From contig DJSW01000009.1 in assembly GCA_002439085.1 (NCBI GenBank), positions 1 to 64,000 on the forward strand: a stretch of 64,000 bases of DNA, in the 5' to 3' direction. The position numbers and the translations under genes were made by a program. The stretch comes from Alphaproteobacteria bacterium UBA6324 (GTDB taxonomy: Bacteria; Pseudomonadota; Alphaproteobacteria; CAAGCB01; CAG-977). Below are positions 36,101 to 43,685 of the stretch, piece by piece; within the stretch, counting starts at the first letter, position 1; each line of letters opens with the position of its first letter. A model generated the notes under the pieces. That model was not told where the DNA came from and did not search any database. It saw only the letters and a list, made by a program, of their open reading frames with translations.

Positions 36101-36653
36101 GGAATCCGTCTTCGTCCGTCGCGGCCGCGACCAGCTTCAGGCAATCGGCGAATCGGGATTGACCCAGAATTTTGTTTTGCGCCAGTTCGATCAAATCTTT
36201 CGCGCCGCGTTCATCCAGAACGTCGAATTGCGGGGAAACGCCGGCCTCTAGTGGAAAGCGTTTCAGAACGGATTGGCAGAACCCGTGCAAAGTTGTGACT
36301 TTCAATCCGCCCGCCGTGTCCAGCAGACGCGCGAACAACCGGCGCGCGCGGGTGATCAGGCGGTCGTCCGGCGCGGCGGCGCGCAGTTTCGTCAAATCGG
36401 CAATCAGGTCGGATTCGTCTTCCGACGCCCATTTCGCCAGCCGGTCGGCGATCTTGTTCGCCATTTGCGCGGCCGCGGTGCGCGTAAAGGTCAGACACAG
36501 GATTTTTTCGGGCGGCGTTCCCGTCAGCAACAGGTTTAAAACGCGGTCGGACAGCACTTTGGTCTTGCCCGAACCGGCGGAGGCCGCCACCCACGCGGAT
36601 TCGCGGGGATTGGCCGCCTGCCGTTGCAAATCGTCGGGATCGGGTGAAGCCAT
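33198..36653 (-). CDS. addA: double-strand break repair helicase AddA
   Basis: 1151 residues of the UvrD/RecB type. Walker A AASAGSGKTKVLSDR (near residue 24), LCLTFTRTAAAQMANKI, Walker B ILVDEAQDTSPDQW, AVGDKKQSIFSFQGA, IMTVHAAKGLQAPVVFLPDT and LLYVALTRAADRLYVTG are the helicase motifs. The C-terminal RecB-like nuclease shows VNGKIDRMSV and LIDYKSGR with the catalytic D and K. With AddB it processes breaks for RecA. It starts right after the addB stop. Confidence 0.96.
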   Translation of the reverse strand: MASPDPDDLQRQAANPRESAWVAASAGSGKTKVLSDRVLNLLLTGTPPEKILCLTFTRTAAAQMANKIADRLAKWASEDESDLIADLTKLRAAAPDDRLITRARRLFARLLDTAGGLKVTTLHGFCQSVLKRFPLEAGVSPQFDVLDERGAKDLIELAQNKILGQSRFADCLKLVAAATDEDGFLNVLTEMTMHLPKIKRINDRFPTPRDLKRTYERALDLPENCTIESLTDDFCALSDEQTAELRQAVAVLNVSKTKTDTGNAARIGAFLAADANERRELIADYLDVFLTKSGTVRNKLACRESESALAALTTEAQRALAYRQRTANAAVMRLSLALFTLASAILNEYTAMKDERGVMDYDDLIAATRRLLEKSGAAAWVLYKLDGGVDHILVDEAQDTSPDQWAIIRALAEEFFAGNGLRPQERTIFAVGDKKQSIFSFQGAVPAEFERMRAFFKTAVENAGKKWNDVPMYISFRSVQAVIDVVNFVLRFDPARAGVVDDAEDATHISFRKKQAGLVEIWPTEKPRDDDTEKPFTKPVERVFAQTPAARLAHKIALKIADMVLSGERLESENRPIRAGDIMVLVRRRDGFINDLSRELKSMGVAVSGIDRLKITTHIAVKDLMVLGDFLLLPENDLALATVLRSPLCGTSPDDLSDEDRAKAARAGTPLNGIGENDLFRLAHGRGERTLFDRLKRHEGAPTPLGEAFAFLKDLLSRVDNMRPYELYAYVLGTLGRRRNFVARLGVQALDALDEFMNLALDFDSGEAPSLQNFLRRLRQNDVEIKRDPEQSFDAVRIMTVHAAKGLQAPVVFLPDTRPAKFHFPKTYWPDDGNGELCLWTPKAGYRNETVNAEIETLKEKDADEYRRLLYVALTRAADRLYVTGWESRKNGDGGWYDLIRGAVSVENDDGSVSYRVQKVESPLFDEPVLRLTCAQEQPAAPAAEQSAEKTAAPLPDWASRPAPAEPAPPKPLAPSRPDVAEPAALSPLTAGRLQAIKRGTAVHTLLEILPRYPAADRESVAKKLTAGLNGGGELAARVLALLDAPLAAGLFTPDSLAEVPVSGVIDNRVVNGKIDRMSVSDGEVRLIDYKSGRVVPENVNKTPAAYVAQMAAYKKLIGQIYPDKAVRCFLLWTEKPELVEITALVDTMEY

Positions 36654-36654
36654 G

Positions 36655-39594
36655 CTATTCCTCCTCCGGTTCGTCCGCGTCGTCGAACGCCGCCCATTCG
36701 TCGAACCGCGCCAAATGGTCGTAGTCGTTGTATTTCAGGGAAACGCTGGTGTCCGGCGTGGCCAGATAAGGGGTCGCCGGATCGTCGTAGGCGTCGATCA
36801 GGTCTTTCAGTCTGTCCAACGCTTCGTCCGCCAATTTATCCGTTTCCTCGACGGTCGCGGTGACGGAACGCACCGATCCGCCGTCCTGTTTCCCGCGCAG
36901 ACGCCAGTATTGCGCCGACGCAACAGGGCGGGCGCCGATCCGTTCAAATCCGCCGCGGCGCAAAATGGCGGCCTCCAGCGGCAGTTGGGGCGAATAACCG
37001 GCGAACACGCTGGTGTTCGATGGCGGCAATCCCGTTTTGTAATCAATCAGCACGCACGCGCCGTCCCGCGTCGCGTCAACGCGGTCGGCGAAACACCGCA
37101 GCCGGAAATCGCCCGCTTTCGTTTGAAATGAAAGATTGCCCTCCTGTTCGCAAAAGACGCGTTCGATGCCGTCCGCGCGCTTTTTCTGCTGTTCGACGAA
37201 CCAGATCAGCGCGGAATCCAGCCGCGGTTTCCAAAACGCCCGTTCGGTTTGCGAAAAGTTCAATTCCTTGAACAGTTCGTCGCCGATGGCCAGAATTTCC
37301 GTTTCGGGATCGGCGGGCAGGCGCGACGGGTGGCGGGTGCAGAACGTTTCGACGGCTTTGTGAACGATCGTGCCGTAATCGGCGGCGTCGAAAGCTTTGT
37401 CAATGTCGTCCAACTTTTGCAGATGCAAAATGAATCGGGCGTAGATCGAATACGGGTCGCGCATCAGCGTTTCGATCCGCGTGACGGACAATTCGCGCGG
37501 ACGCGCCGCGACGGGCGGCACCGGCTGCGGCGGCAAAAAGGACAGGGCGGCCGCGGGGGCGTCGATTTCCCGCGCCCAATTCAGTTGGTCGCCCGCGGGC
37601 AAAGCAAGGCCGGAAATGCCCAAAACGGTTTGCAGCCGCATCAGCCACCGCGACGGAATCCCCGGCGTCCCGCCCTGCTTGACCGATCGGGTCAGCACCA
37701 GATTTTCGGCGCAGAACGCTTGGGCGAAATCGTGGGCGGACAGGGCGATTTTGCGTTCCGGCGACGGCAGCCCGCATTGTTCCCGCATCGGGCGGGACAG
37801 CCACGGGTCGGCGTCGGGCGTTTTCGGCCACGTCCCTTCGTTCAATCCGCCAAGGATCAAAACGTCGGGCTGGATCAGCCGCGCCTCCATCGTCCCCAGA
37901 ATGTCCAGCCGCGGGTGCATCCCGTATTTCGGACGCACGGTTACGCCTTTGAACAGCGCGGACAGCAAAGCCAGATACTCGGCTGGCGTCACGGGGTCGA
38001 TCAAGGCGGCCTGCTCTTTCAATCCGGCCAGAAAAGCGGCGGCGGCTTCGCCCGCGTCCCCCGCCCACAAACGATCCGCGCCCGATCTGTCCGCGCTTTG
38101 CGCCAACTGTTCGGCGGCGGCCAGATGCGCGTCCAGCAACGTTTCAAAATCATGCGCCGCCGGATCGGTCATCAGGCGCGTGAAACAGCCTGTCCGGCGT
38201 TCCAGATCGTCAATGAAATTCGCGGCGTCCGCGTCGTCGGCGTTTCCGGCGGCCGCTTTCAGCCCCGCGAACCCGTCCCCCGGCCGCTTGCCGTGCAGGA
38301 ATTTCAGTTCAAAACGGCGGACGGCCGGACGGAACACGGCAAAAGTTTTGCCGCACAACGCCATCGGATGCTTCAGGCACGCCAGAAAATCGAACGGCGC
38401 CTGATTGTTCAAAGCGGCCTGTCCCGCCAACATCAAAAACGTTCCGACCCCCGTCAGGTACAGGTTCGTTCCGGCGGAATCGTCCATGACGATCCCCCAC
38501 CGGTTCATTTCGGCGACGACGCGGCGCGCCAACGCCCGATCCGGCGTAATCAGGGCGGCCGTTTTTTCGGGCGTTTCCAAAACTTCGCGCAGCGTCAGGG
38601 CGATGACGGCGGCTTCCTCCTGCACGTTGGCGCAATCGATCATTTTAACGCCGTCAACGGCCGCGGCGGTGAATTTTTCCGCCGTCCGCCATTTGTCCGT
38701 CGTCGCGGCGGGGCGCATCGCTTCGCTGATCAGGCGCAGGCGTTCCGACCGTTCGCCGTCGTCCGGACGAAAAGGCCGCACGTCGGCGCGCTTGATTCCC
38801 ATTTTATCCAACAAACGTTTCAGGTTGTATTGCGGATGCGACGGTTCGCAGGCTTGGAAACTTTCCTCGTCCAACAGCATATCCACCCCCGGCAGGACGA
38901 CCGTTCCGTTTTCCATGGACGCGATCGTGTCCAGCAATTCGGCCGTCGCGGGTTGCGAACCGGTCGAACCGGCCGCGACAACGGGAAAATCGGGCGGCGT
39001 TTCGCGCCACAGGGCGGATTGGGCGGCAAACAGGCGAACCTGGCGGTCGGCGGCGTCGATGACGCCTTCTTCCTTTAAAATTTCCGGCCACGCCGCGGTG
39101 ACGATTTCCAAAAAGCTCAACGTTTCCTGCCAATGTCCGGCGAATTCGTCGGGGACAAGGTTTTTCAGCCGGTCGAACGGCACGTTTTCGATATAGCTTT
39201 CATCCAGAAATTCCGCCAAAGCGTCGGCCAGCTTCAACGCTTTTTCGGCGTTGACGGGTTCCGCCGCGCGTTTGCGGATCAGCTTTCCCAGCAACAGCCG
39301 GCGGCGCAAAAGGGAAATCGCGTCGGGCAAATCGACGGCGTTCAACAGGCACAGCCGCCCCTGCGTTTCGTCGTTTTCAACGGCGGAAAAAGGGATCAAT
39401 CGCGGCAACATCAACGGTTTCCCGCCGCTTTGACGCAAAAAAGCCTCGTGCACCGTGCGGCACGCGCGCCGTGTCGGCAAAAATAGAACCGTTTTCGCCA
39501 ATCGGGCGGGATCGAATCCGTTTTGTTCCAGCAATCCGGCCGCCAGCGTGTCGGCGAACGGCAGGACGGGCGCGATCGAAAAAACGTTTTTCAT
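36655..39594 (-). CDS. addB: double-strand break repair protein AddB
   Basis: 979 residues. It opens with SIAPVLPFADTLAAGLLEQ and LPTRRACRTVHEAFLR, the degenerate helicase-like N terminus of alphaproteobacterial AddB. It contains LILGGLNEGTWPKTPDADPWLSRPMREQ and ends with a PD-(D/E)XK-type nuclease region (LRCFADRVDATRDG, LIDYKTG). It partners AddA. It overlaps murU by 4 nt and is followed directly by addA. Confidence 0.95.
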   Translation of the reverse strand: MKNVFSIAPVLPFADTLAAGLLEQNGFDPARLAKTVLFLPTRRACRTVHEAFLRQSGGKPLMLPRLIPFSAVENDETQGRLCLLNAVDLPDAISLLRRRLLLGKLIRKRAAEPVNAEKALKLADALAEFLDESYIENVPFDRLKNLVPDEFAGHWQETLSFLEIVTAAWPEILKEEGVIDAADRQVRLFAAQSALWRETPPDFPVVAAGSTGSQPATAELLDTIASMENGTVVLPGVDMLLDEESFQACEPSHPQYNLKRLLDKMGIKRADVRPFRPDDGERSERLRLISEAMRPAATTDKWRTAEKFTAAAVDGVKMIDCANVQEEAAVIALTLREVLETPEKTAALITPDRALARRVVAEMNRWGIVMDDSAGTNLYLTGVGTFLMLAGQAALNNQAPFDFLACLKHPMALCGKTFAVFRPAVRRFELKFLHGKRPGDGFAGLKAAAGNADDADAANFIDDLERRTGCFTRLMTDPAAHDFETLLDAHLAAAEQLAQSADRSGADRLWAGDAGEAAAAFLAGLKEQAALIDPVTPAEYLALLSALFKGVTVRPKYGMHPRLDILGTMEARLIQPDVLILGGLNEGTWPKTPDADPWLSRPMREQCGLPSPERKIALSAHDFAQAFCAENLVLTRSVKQGGTPGIPSRWLMRLQTVLGISGLALPAGDQLNWAREIDAPAAALSFLPPQPVPPVAARPRELSVTRIETLMRDPYSIYARFILHLQKLDDIDKAFDAADYGTIVHKAVETFCTRHPSRLPADPETEILAIGDELFKELNFSQTERAFWKPRLDSALIWFVEQQKKRADGIERVFCEQEGNLSFQTKAGDFRLRCFADRVDATRDGACVLIDYKTGLPPSNTSVFAGYSPQLPLEAAILRRGGFERIGARPVASAQYWRLRGKQDGGSVRSVTATVEETDKLADEALDRLKDLIDAYDDPATPYLATPDTSVSLKYNDYDHLARFDEWAAFDDADEPEEE

Positions 39595-40307
39595 GCGGGC
39601 TGTTCCGCAACCGCTTTCCGCGCCAGTTCCAACGCTTCGGGCGTTCCGACGTGATACCAGTCGCCGTCGCCGACGACCGCTTTCAACCGGCCGGATCTTT
39701 GCGCGGCGTCATACAGGATGTTTAGCGAAAATCTGCCGTCGGGCGCGTTTTCAAATATCCGCGGATGCAGAATCTGCGCTCCCGCATAGACATAGGGCGC
39801 GGCGGGTTCGTCGGGGCGTTTGCGCCGCGGTGCGCCGTTTTCAAGGAAATAGTCGCCTTTGCCGTCGTGGCCGAACACGCGTTCCATCGGCCACAGCAGC
39901 AGCAGGATGTCCGTCGTTTCGGGATCAAACGCCCGCGCCATACGGTTCAGGGCGGGCGATTTTTCCGTCCACAGCGGATCGGCGTTGATCACGAAAAACG
40001 GATCGTTCCCCAGCAGCGGCAGGGCTTTTTTCACGCCGCCGCCCGTTTCCAGCGCGGTTTCCTCGACCGAATAGGCAAAGCGCAGATCCGTGCGCGCGGA
40101 CAGATCCGACCGGATCAAATCCCCCAGATAGCACAGGTTGACGACGCAATCCTTGATTCCGAACGCCGCGATTTTGTCCGCGATCCGGTCGATCAGCGTC
40201 TTTCCGCCGACCGTGATCAGCGGTTTGGGTAGCTCGTCGGTCAGCGACCGCATCCGCGTGCCGCGTCCGGCGGCCAAGATCATCGCTTTGGCTATTTCAA
40301 CAGGCAT
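39591..40307 (-). CDS. murU: N-acetylmuramate-1-phosphate uridylyltransferase-type nucleotidyltransferase
   Basis: 238 residues with a Rossmann-like NTP transferase fold. The signature AMILAAGRGTRMRSLTDELPKPL, the ETALETGGGVKKAL substrate region, INADPLW metal site and GDGDWYHVGTPEAL are all typical of MurU. Paired with amgK it would convert MurNAc-1-phosphate to UDP-MurNAc, bypassing de novo synthesis and fosfomycin-sensitive MurA. It overlaps amgK by 16 nt and addB by 4 nt. Confidence 0.9.
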   Translation of the reverse strand: MPVEIAKAMILAAGRGTRMRSLTDELPKPLITVGGKTLIDRIADKIAAFGIKDCVVNLCYLGDLIRSDLSARTDLRFAYSVEETALETGGGVKKALPLLGNDPFFVINADPLWTEKSPALNRMARAFDPETTDILLLLWPMERVFGHDGKGDYFLENGAPRRKRPDEPAAPYVYAGAQILHPRIFENAPDGRFSLNILYDAAQRSGRLKAVVGDGDWYHVGTPEALELARKAVAEQPA

Positions 40308-41308
40308 GGCGGGATGTTCCGGTATTCGGCGGGGACGTTTTTATCGAACCAGACTTTCAGCTTGCCCAGCGCGGGGTGTTCCAGCGCGCGTTCCAGCAAA
40401 CGCCACAGCCGCGGCAAATGCTGCAGATAGCGGGGTTTGCCGTCGCGCACGCACAAGCGCACGAAAATCCCCAGCACTTTGACGTGACGCTGTGCCGCCC
40501 AAACGGCCCAGGACGCCAGAAAATCGTCCCTGTCCGGCAACGCGCCGCCCATGCCGGCGATATAGCGGTCGCGCATGGCGTTCAGCAAACCGGCGTCGAT
40601 GTCGCGGCGCGCGTCTTCCATCAACGACATGATGTCATAGGTCGCCGCGCCGTGCAGGGCGTCTTGGAAATCCAGCAGACCGCCAGCCTTGACGCCCGCC
40701 CTGTCTTTCAACAGCAGCAGGTTGTCAACGTGGTAATCGCGCAGAACCAGCGTTTGCGGCGCGTTGTTCGCGACGGGAAAGACCTCCTCCCACAGCAAAA
40801 CGAAATCGTCAACGGCCGCTTTGTCCGTTTCCCGACCGGACGCGGCCGGCATGAACCAATCAGGGAACAGCATGACCTCTTTTTTCACTGCTTCGATGTC
40901 ATAGCGCGCCAATCCCGCCGGAACCGCCGCCGTTTCGCCGCGGCGGTGCAGGTCGATCAGCAGATCGACGGCCAGTTCGTACAACGCGCGTTCGTCCGCG
41001 CCGTTTTTCAACAGGCGGGTATAGGTGGAATCGCCGAAATCCTCCAGCAAAACAAAGCCGTTTTCAACGTCCTGCGCATAGACGTGCGGCGCGCTGAACC
41101 CCAGCTCTTCCAATTTCCGGTCGATCAGCAGAAACGGGCGCACATCCTCCATCGGCGGGGGGGCGTCCATCAAAACGCGCGATTCGCCGCCGCGCATCAA
41201 ACGGTCGTAATGGCGGAACGAAGCGTCCGCGGCCAACAGTTTTCTGTCGGCGTCGCCCCAGCCGCAACGGTTTAAAAATTCGGTCAAGCGTTCTGTGCGT
41301 TCCGACAT
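40292..41308 (-). CDS. amgK: N-acetylmuramate/N-acetylglucosamine kinase (APH fold)
   Basis: 338 residues from ATG 41308, the start that leaves a 25-nt overlap with tsaE and avoids a meaningless 48-residue extension. Kinase features are ASFRHYDRLM, a catalytic loop LVLRDYHVDNLLLL (HVDN equivalent) and metal-binding GLLDFQDALHGAATYDIMSLMEDARRDI. These match AmgK rather than antibiotic phosphotransferases. It phosphorylates the anomeric position of MurNAc in wall recycling. Confidence 0.9.
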   Translation of the reverse strand: MSERTERLTEFLNRCGWGDADRKLLAADASFRHYDRLMRGGESRVLMDAPPPMEDVRPFLLIDRKLEELGFSAPHVYAQDVENGFVLLEDFGDSTYTRLLKNGADERALYELAVDLLIDLHRRGETAAVPAGLARYDIEAVKKEVMLFPDWFMPAASGRETDKAAVDDFVLLWEEVFPVANNAPQTLVLRDYHVDNLLLLKDRAGVKAGGLLDFQDALHGAATYDIMSLMEDARRDIDAGLLNAMRDRYIAGMGGALPDRDDFLASWAVWAAQRHVKVLGIFVRLCVRDGKPRYLQHLPRLWRLLERALEHPALGKLKVWFDKNVPAEYRNIPPCLLK

Positions 41309-41787
41309 CTGTTCAGTTTCTCCGTTCTGTTTTGCCAATCCCCGCCCCGCGCCGTCAGTGTCGCCGTCCGGACATCCGGATCGTCTGGCGGGATTTGAAT
41401 GTCGATTTCCAACCGGTTGCGCGGCAGCAGCCGTTCGGCGCGTTGCGGCCATTCGATCAGGGAAACGCCGTCCTCCAATGCTTCTTCAAAACCGATTTCA
41501 TAGATTTCCTGCGCCGATTTCAACCGGTAAAGATCGAAATGCCAGATCGTCAATCCGGCCGGCGCGTCGTATGTTTGAACCAATGTGAACGTCGGGCTGG
41601 GAACGTCCTCGTCCCCGTTTGTCAACGCGCGGATGAACGCGCGCGCGAACACGGTCTTTCCCGCCCCCAAATCGCCGTAAAGGGCGATCACGTCGCGGGG
41701 TTTCGCCAACCGCGCCAAACCGGCGGCGACGTTTTCCAATTCCGCCCGCGGCAGCTTTTCCAACACAACGGGATCAGAAGAAGTCAA
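41284..41787 (-). CDS. tsaE: tRNA t6A biosynthesis ATPase TsaE
   Basis: 167 residues from TTG 41787, with AAGGA upstream. Walker A is ALYGDLGAGKTVFARAFIR, followed by VPSPTFTLVQTYD and IWHFDLYRL, and the conserved IGFEEALEDGVSLIEWPQRAERLLP. It works with TsaB, TsaC and TsaD to make N6-threonylcarbamoyladenosine at A37 of ANN-decoding tRNAs. Its start overlaps the 3' end of the nuclease-like gene by 14 nt. Confidence 0.93.
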   Translation of the reverse strand: MTSSDPVVLEKLPRAELENVAAGLARLAKPRDVIALYGDLGAGKTVFARAFIRALTNGDEDVPSPTFTLVQTYDAPAGLTIWHFDLYRLKSAQEIYEIGFEEALEDGVSLIEWPQRAERLLPRNRLEIDIQIPPDDPDVRTATLTARGGDWQNRTEKLNRCRNAQNA

Positions 41788-42715
41788 AGACGCTTTTCCT
41801 TTTCTTTTTGGAAACGGGCGCGGGCAGTTTCGGTATGGTGACTTTCGCCTTTTCGGCCTGAATCTGACGCTGTTCCGCTTTCCATTCCCACGGCATCTGG
41901 AAACGTCCCGCCCACAGGCCGCTGTGGTTTTGCTGCGCCTTTGTCTGATAGGGCAGGTAGATCGTCGTCACCGCGGGCAGGGCGACCGCCCACCCCGCTT
42001 CAACCATCGCGGCGCCGATGTCGAACGTCGCGACCGTGCACGCCGCCATCAGCTCGTTTTGGGCGTTGATGCTCATCACGCGGCACGTTACTTCGTCCCC
42101 GCTGACGAAATCTTTCAATTTGCGGGCGGCGACGTATCCGCATTCATAGGAATGGCCGCCGGCGTCCAGACATTGCTGGTCGATCGTCGGCGAAGCGATG
42201 CCGAACAGGCGAATCGTGTGCGGCGCGATGCGGAAAACGTCGGCCGCGACAATCGACGCGATGTGGCCCTTGACCACTTGCGGAATCTGCATGGATTGCG
42301 GCGCGTTTTTCATGTCGGGCGGCAATCCGACCATGGCTTCGGCGGGCAGGGGCTGCGCCGGATCGGGTACGGGAACGGCGACGGCGACCGTGTCGGGATC
42401 AACCGCCGGAACGGTTTCCTCGACGGCGGCGGGCTGGTCGGATTTGTTCAAAAATCCGCCGATCGCGCCTTTGATCATATCGGATCCCGACACCAAAAAG
42501 AAAATGACGGCGACGATGACGGCCATTAAAATGAACGTGGACATACATCCCAAAAAACGCCACAACCCTTTGCCCAAAAAGAAAAAGCACAGCATGGCAA
42601 TCAGCAGGGCTACACCGCCGGTCGCTATGTCGGGAGCGGAACCCGTTTGAAAACACAAACTGCCGGCGTAAGAGGATACCAGGCCGATCAGCAAAAGGGT
42701 CAATCGCAAAAACAC
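41774..42715 (-). CDS. membrane-anchored thermonuclease-like (SNase) protein
   Basis: 313 residues from GTG 42715 after AAGGAATTT. Three hydrophobic segments lie in 1-80, then a Pro/Val-rich linker (95-125). Residues ~145-270 resemble the staphylococcal nuclease fold: GHIASIVAADVFRIAPHTIRLFGIASPTIDQ, a cysteine-containing CLDAGGHSYECGYVAARKLKDFV, CRVMSINAQNEL and a closing ALPAVTTIYLPYQTKAQQNHSGLW. Catalytic Arg/Glu positions are not clearly kept, so activity is uncertain. Basic C terminus. Confidence 0.65.
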   Translation of the reverse strand: MFLRLTLLLIGLVSSYAGSLCFQTGSAPDIATGGVALLIAMLCFFFLGKGLWRFLGCMSTFILMAVIVAVIFFLVSGSDMIKGAIGGFLNKSDQPAAVEETVPAVDPDTVAVAVPVPDPAQPLPAEAMVGLPPDMKNAPQSMQIPQVVKGHIASIVAADVFRIAPHTIRLFGIASPTIDQQCLDAGGHSYECGYVAARKLKDFVSGDEVTCRVMSINAQNELMAACTVATFDIGAAMVEAGWAVALPAVTTIYLPYQTKAQQNHSGLWAGRFQMPWEWKAEQRQIQAEKAKVTIPKLPAPVSKKKRKSVFDFF

Positions 42716-42818
42716 GTCAAATTCCTTTTCGGATGAAAAAAAGCGTTACACCATTAAAAATAAAGCAGCGGATAAAGTCAAGAATCCGCTGCCGTATTTT
42801 TTTTTATTTCAAGCGCGA

Positions 42819-43550
42819 TCAGCGCGTGTATTCGTCGCGTTTGCGAATACGCAGCGCCGTGCGTCCCGATTCCTGTTCGCGGCGTTTGGACATCTGGTAT
42901 TTTTTGGCGAAATCCGTGTCGCGTTTGGTAATGGCCTGATCCTTCTGCAATCCGCGCAGTTTACGCAATCTGGAAACGCTGATCTTCTGCCCCTTGGCGT
43001 CGGTGATGTACAGTTCTTTTTTGGCTGTCTTTTCCAACTCTTTTTTGCGGTTGCGCTCGATTCTGGCGCGGGACAGACGGCGGCGGCGTTCGGACGGCAA
43101 CAGACGGCCGGCCGAATGGCGTTTGCGTTTGGTTTTGCCGCCCAATCCGCGCACGTCGCGCTTTTTCAATTCCATCGGTTTGCTGCGCCCGACGTACAAT
43201 CCGGATTCTTGCGCGCGGGAAATGTCGTCGAACGACAGCGCGCCTTCGATTCCCAAACGGCGTTCCTGACGCAACAGATTGTTGCGCACGTCGATTTTTT
43301 CGGCTTCGCGGCGGACGACTTCGCGGCGTTCCTTTTCGGCGTCGGAAACGCGCGGCTGGCGGTTCTGTTCGGCTTTTTCGGCATAGCTGCGATCCTCGGC
43401 CTCTTTGGCCGCGCGCGCCGTGCGGTACAGGACGCTGTCGTCGCGCACCGTGTTGGAATGGACGCTTTTATCGCCGTGCCGCTGTTGCCAGACCAAAGCG
43501 CTGTTGTCTGTCAGGCGGATGCGTTTTTTCTTGTTTTCTTCCATTTTCAT
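42819..43550 (-). CDS. highly charged protein of unknown function
   Basis: 243 residues dominated by Arg, Lys, Glu and Asp. It has no hydrophobic core stretch, signal peptide or recognisable domain. The N terminus reads MKMEENKKKRIRLTDNSALVWQ; the middle and end are Arg/Lys-rich (SERRRRLSRARIERNRKKE). Such composition suggests an RNA- or DNA-binding or largely disordered protein. It has its own ribosome binding site (GGGG) and lies between the DivL-like gene and the nuclease-like gene. Function not assigned. Confidence 0.6.
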   Translation of the reverse strand: MKMEENKKKRIRLTDNSALVWQQRHGDKSVHSNTVRDDSVLYRTARAAKEAEDRSYAEKAEQNRQPRVSDAEKERREVVRREAEKIDVRNNLLRQERRLGIEGALSFDDISRAQESGLYVGRSKPMELKKRDVRGLGGKTKRKRHSAGRLLPSERRRRLSRARIERNRKKELEKTAKKELYITDAKGQKISVSRLRKLRGLQKDQAITKRDTDFAKKYQMSKRREQESGRTALRIRKRDEYTR

Positions 43551-43685
43551 GACCCCGATTCTGAAAAACCGAACCCTTTGTTATCACTTTTTTCATTATA
43601 CAGCAAAGAAAACAAAAGGAAAGGGGTTTTGAAGAAAAAATCGACAAAAAAGCGCGCGGGTGCGGTGTCCGGAAAACGGCGAAAT

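Noticed and set aside
40376..41275. A 299-codon plus-strand open frame opposite amgK
   Set aside because: It is the antisense shadow of amgK, with no ribosome binding site or family resemblance.
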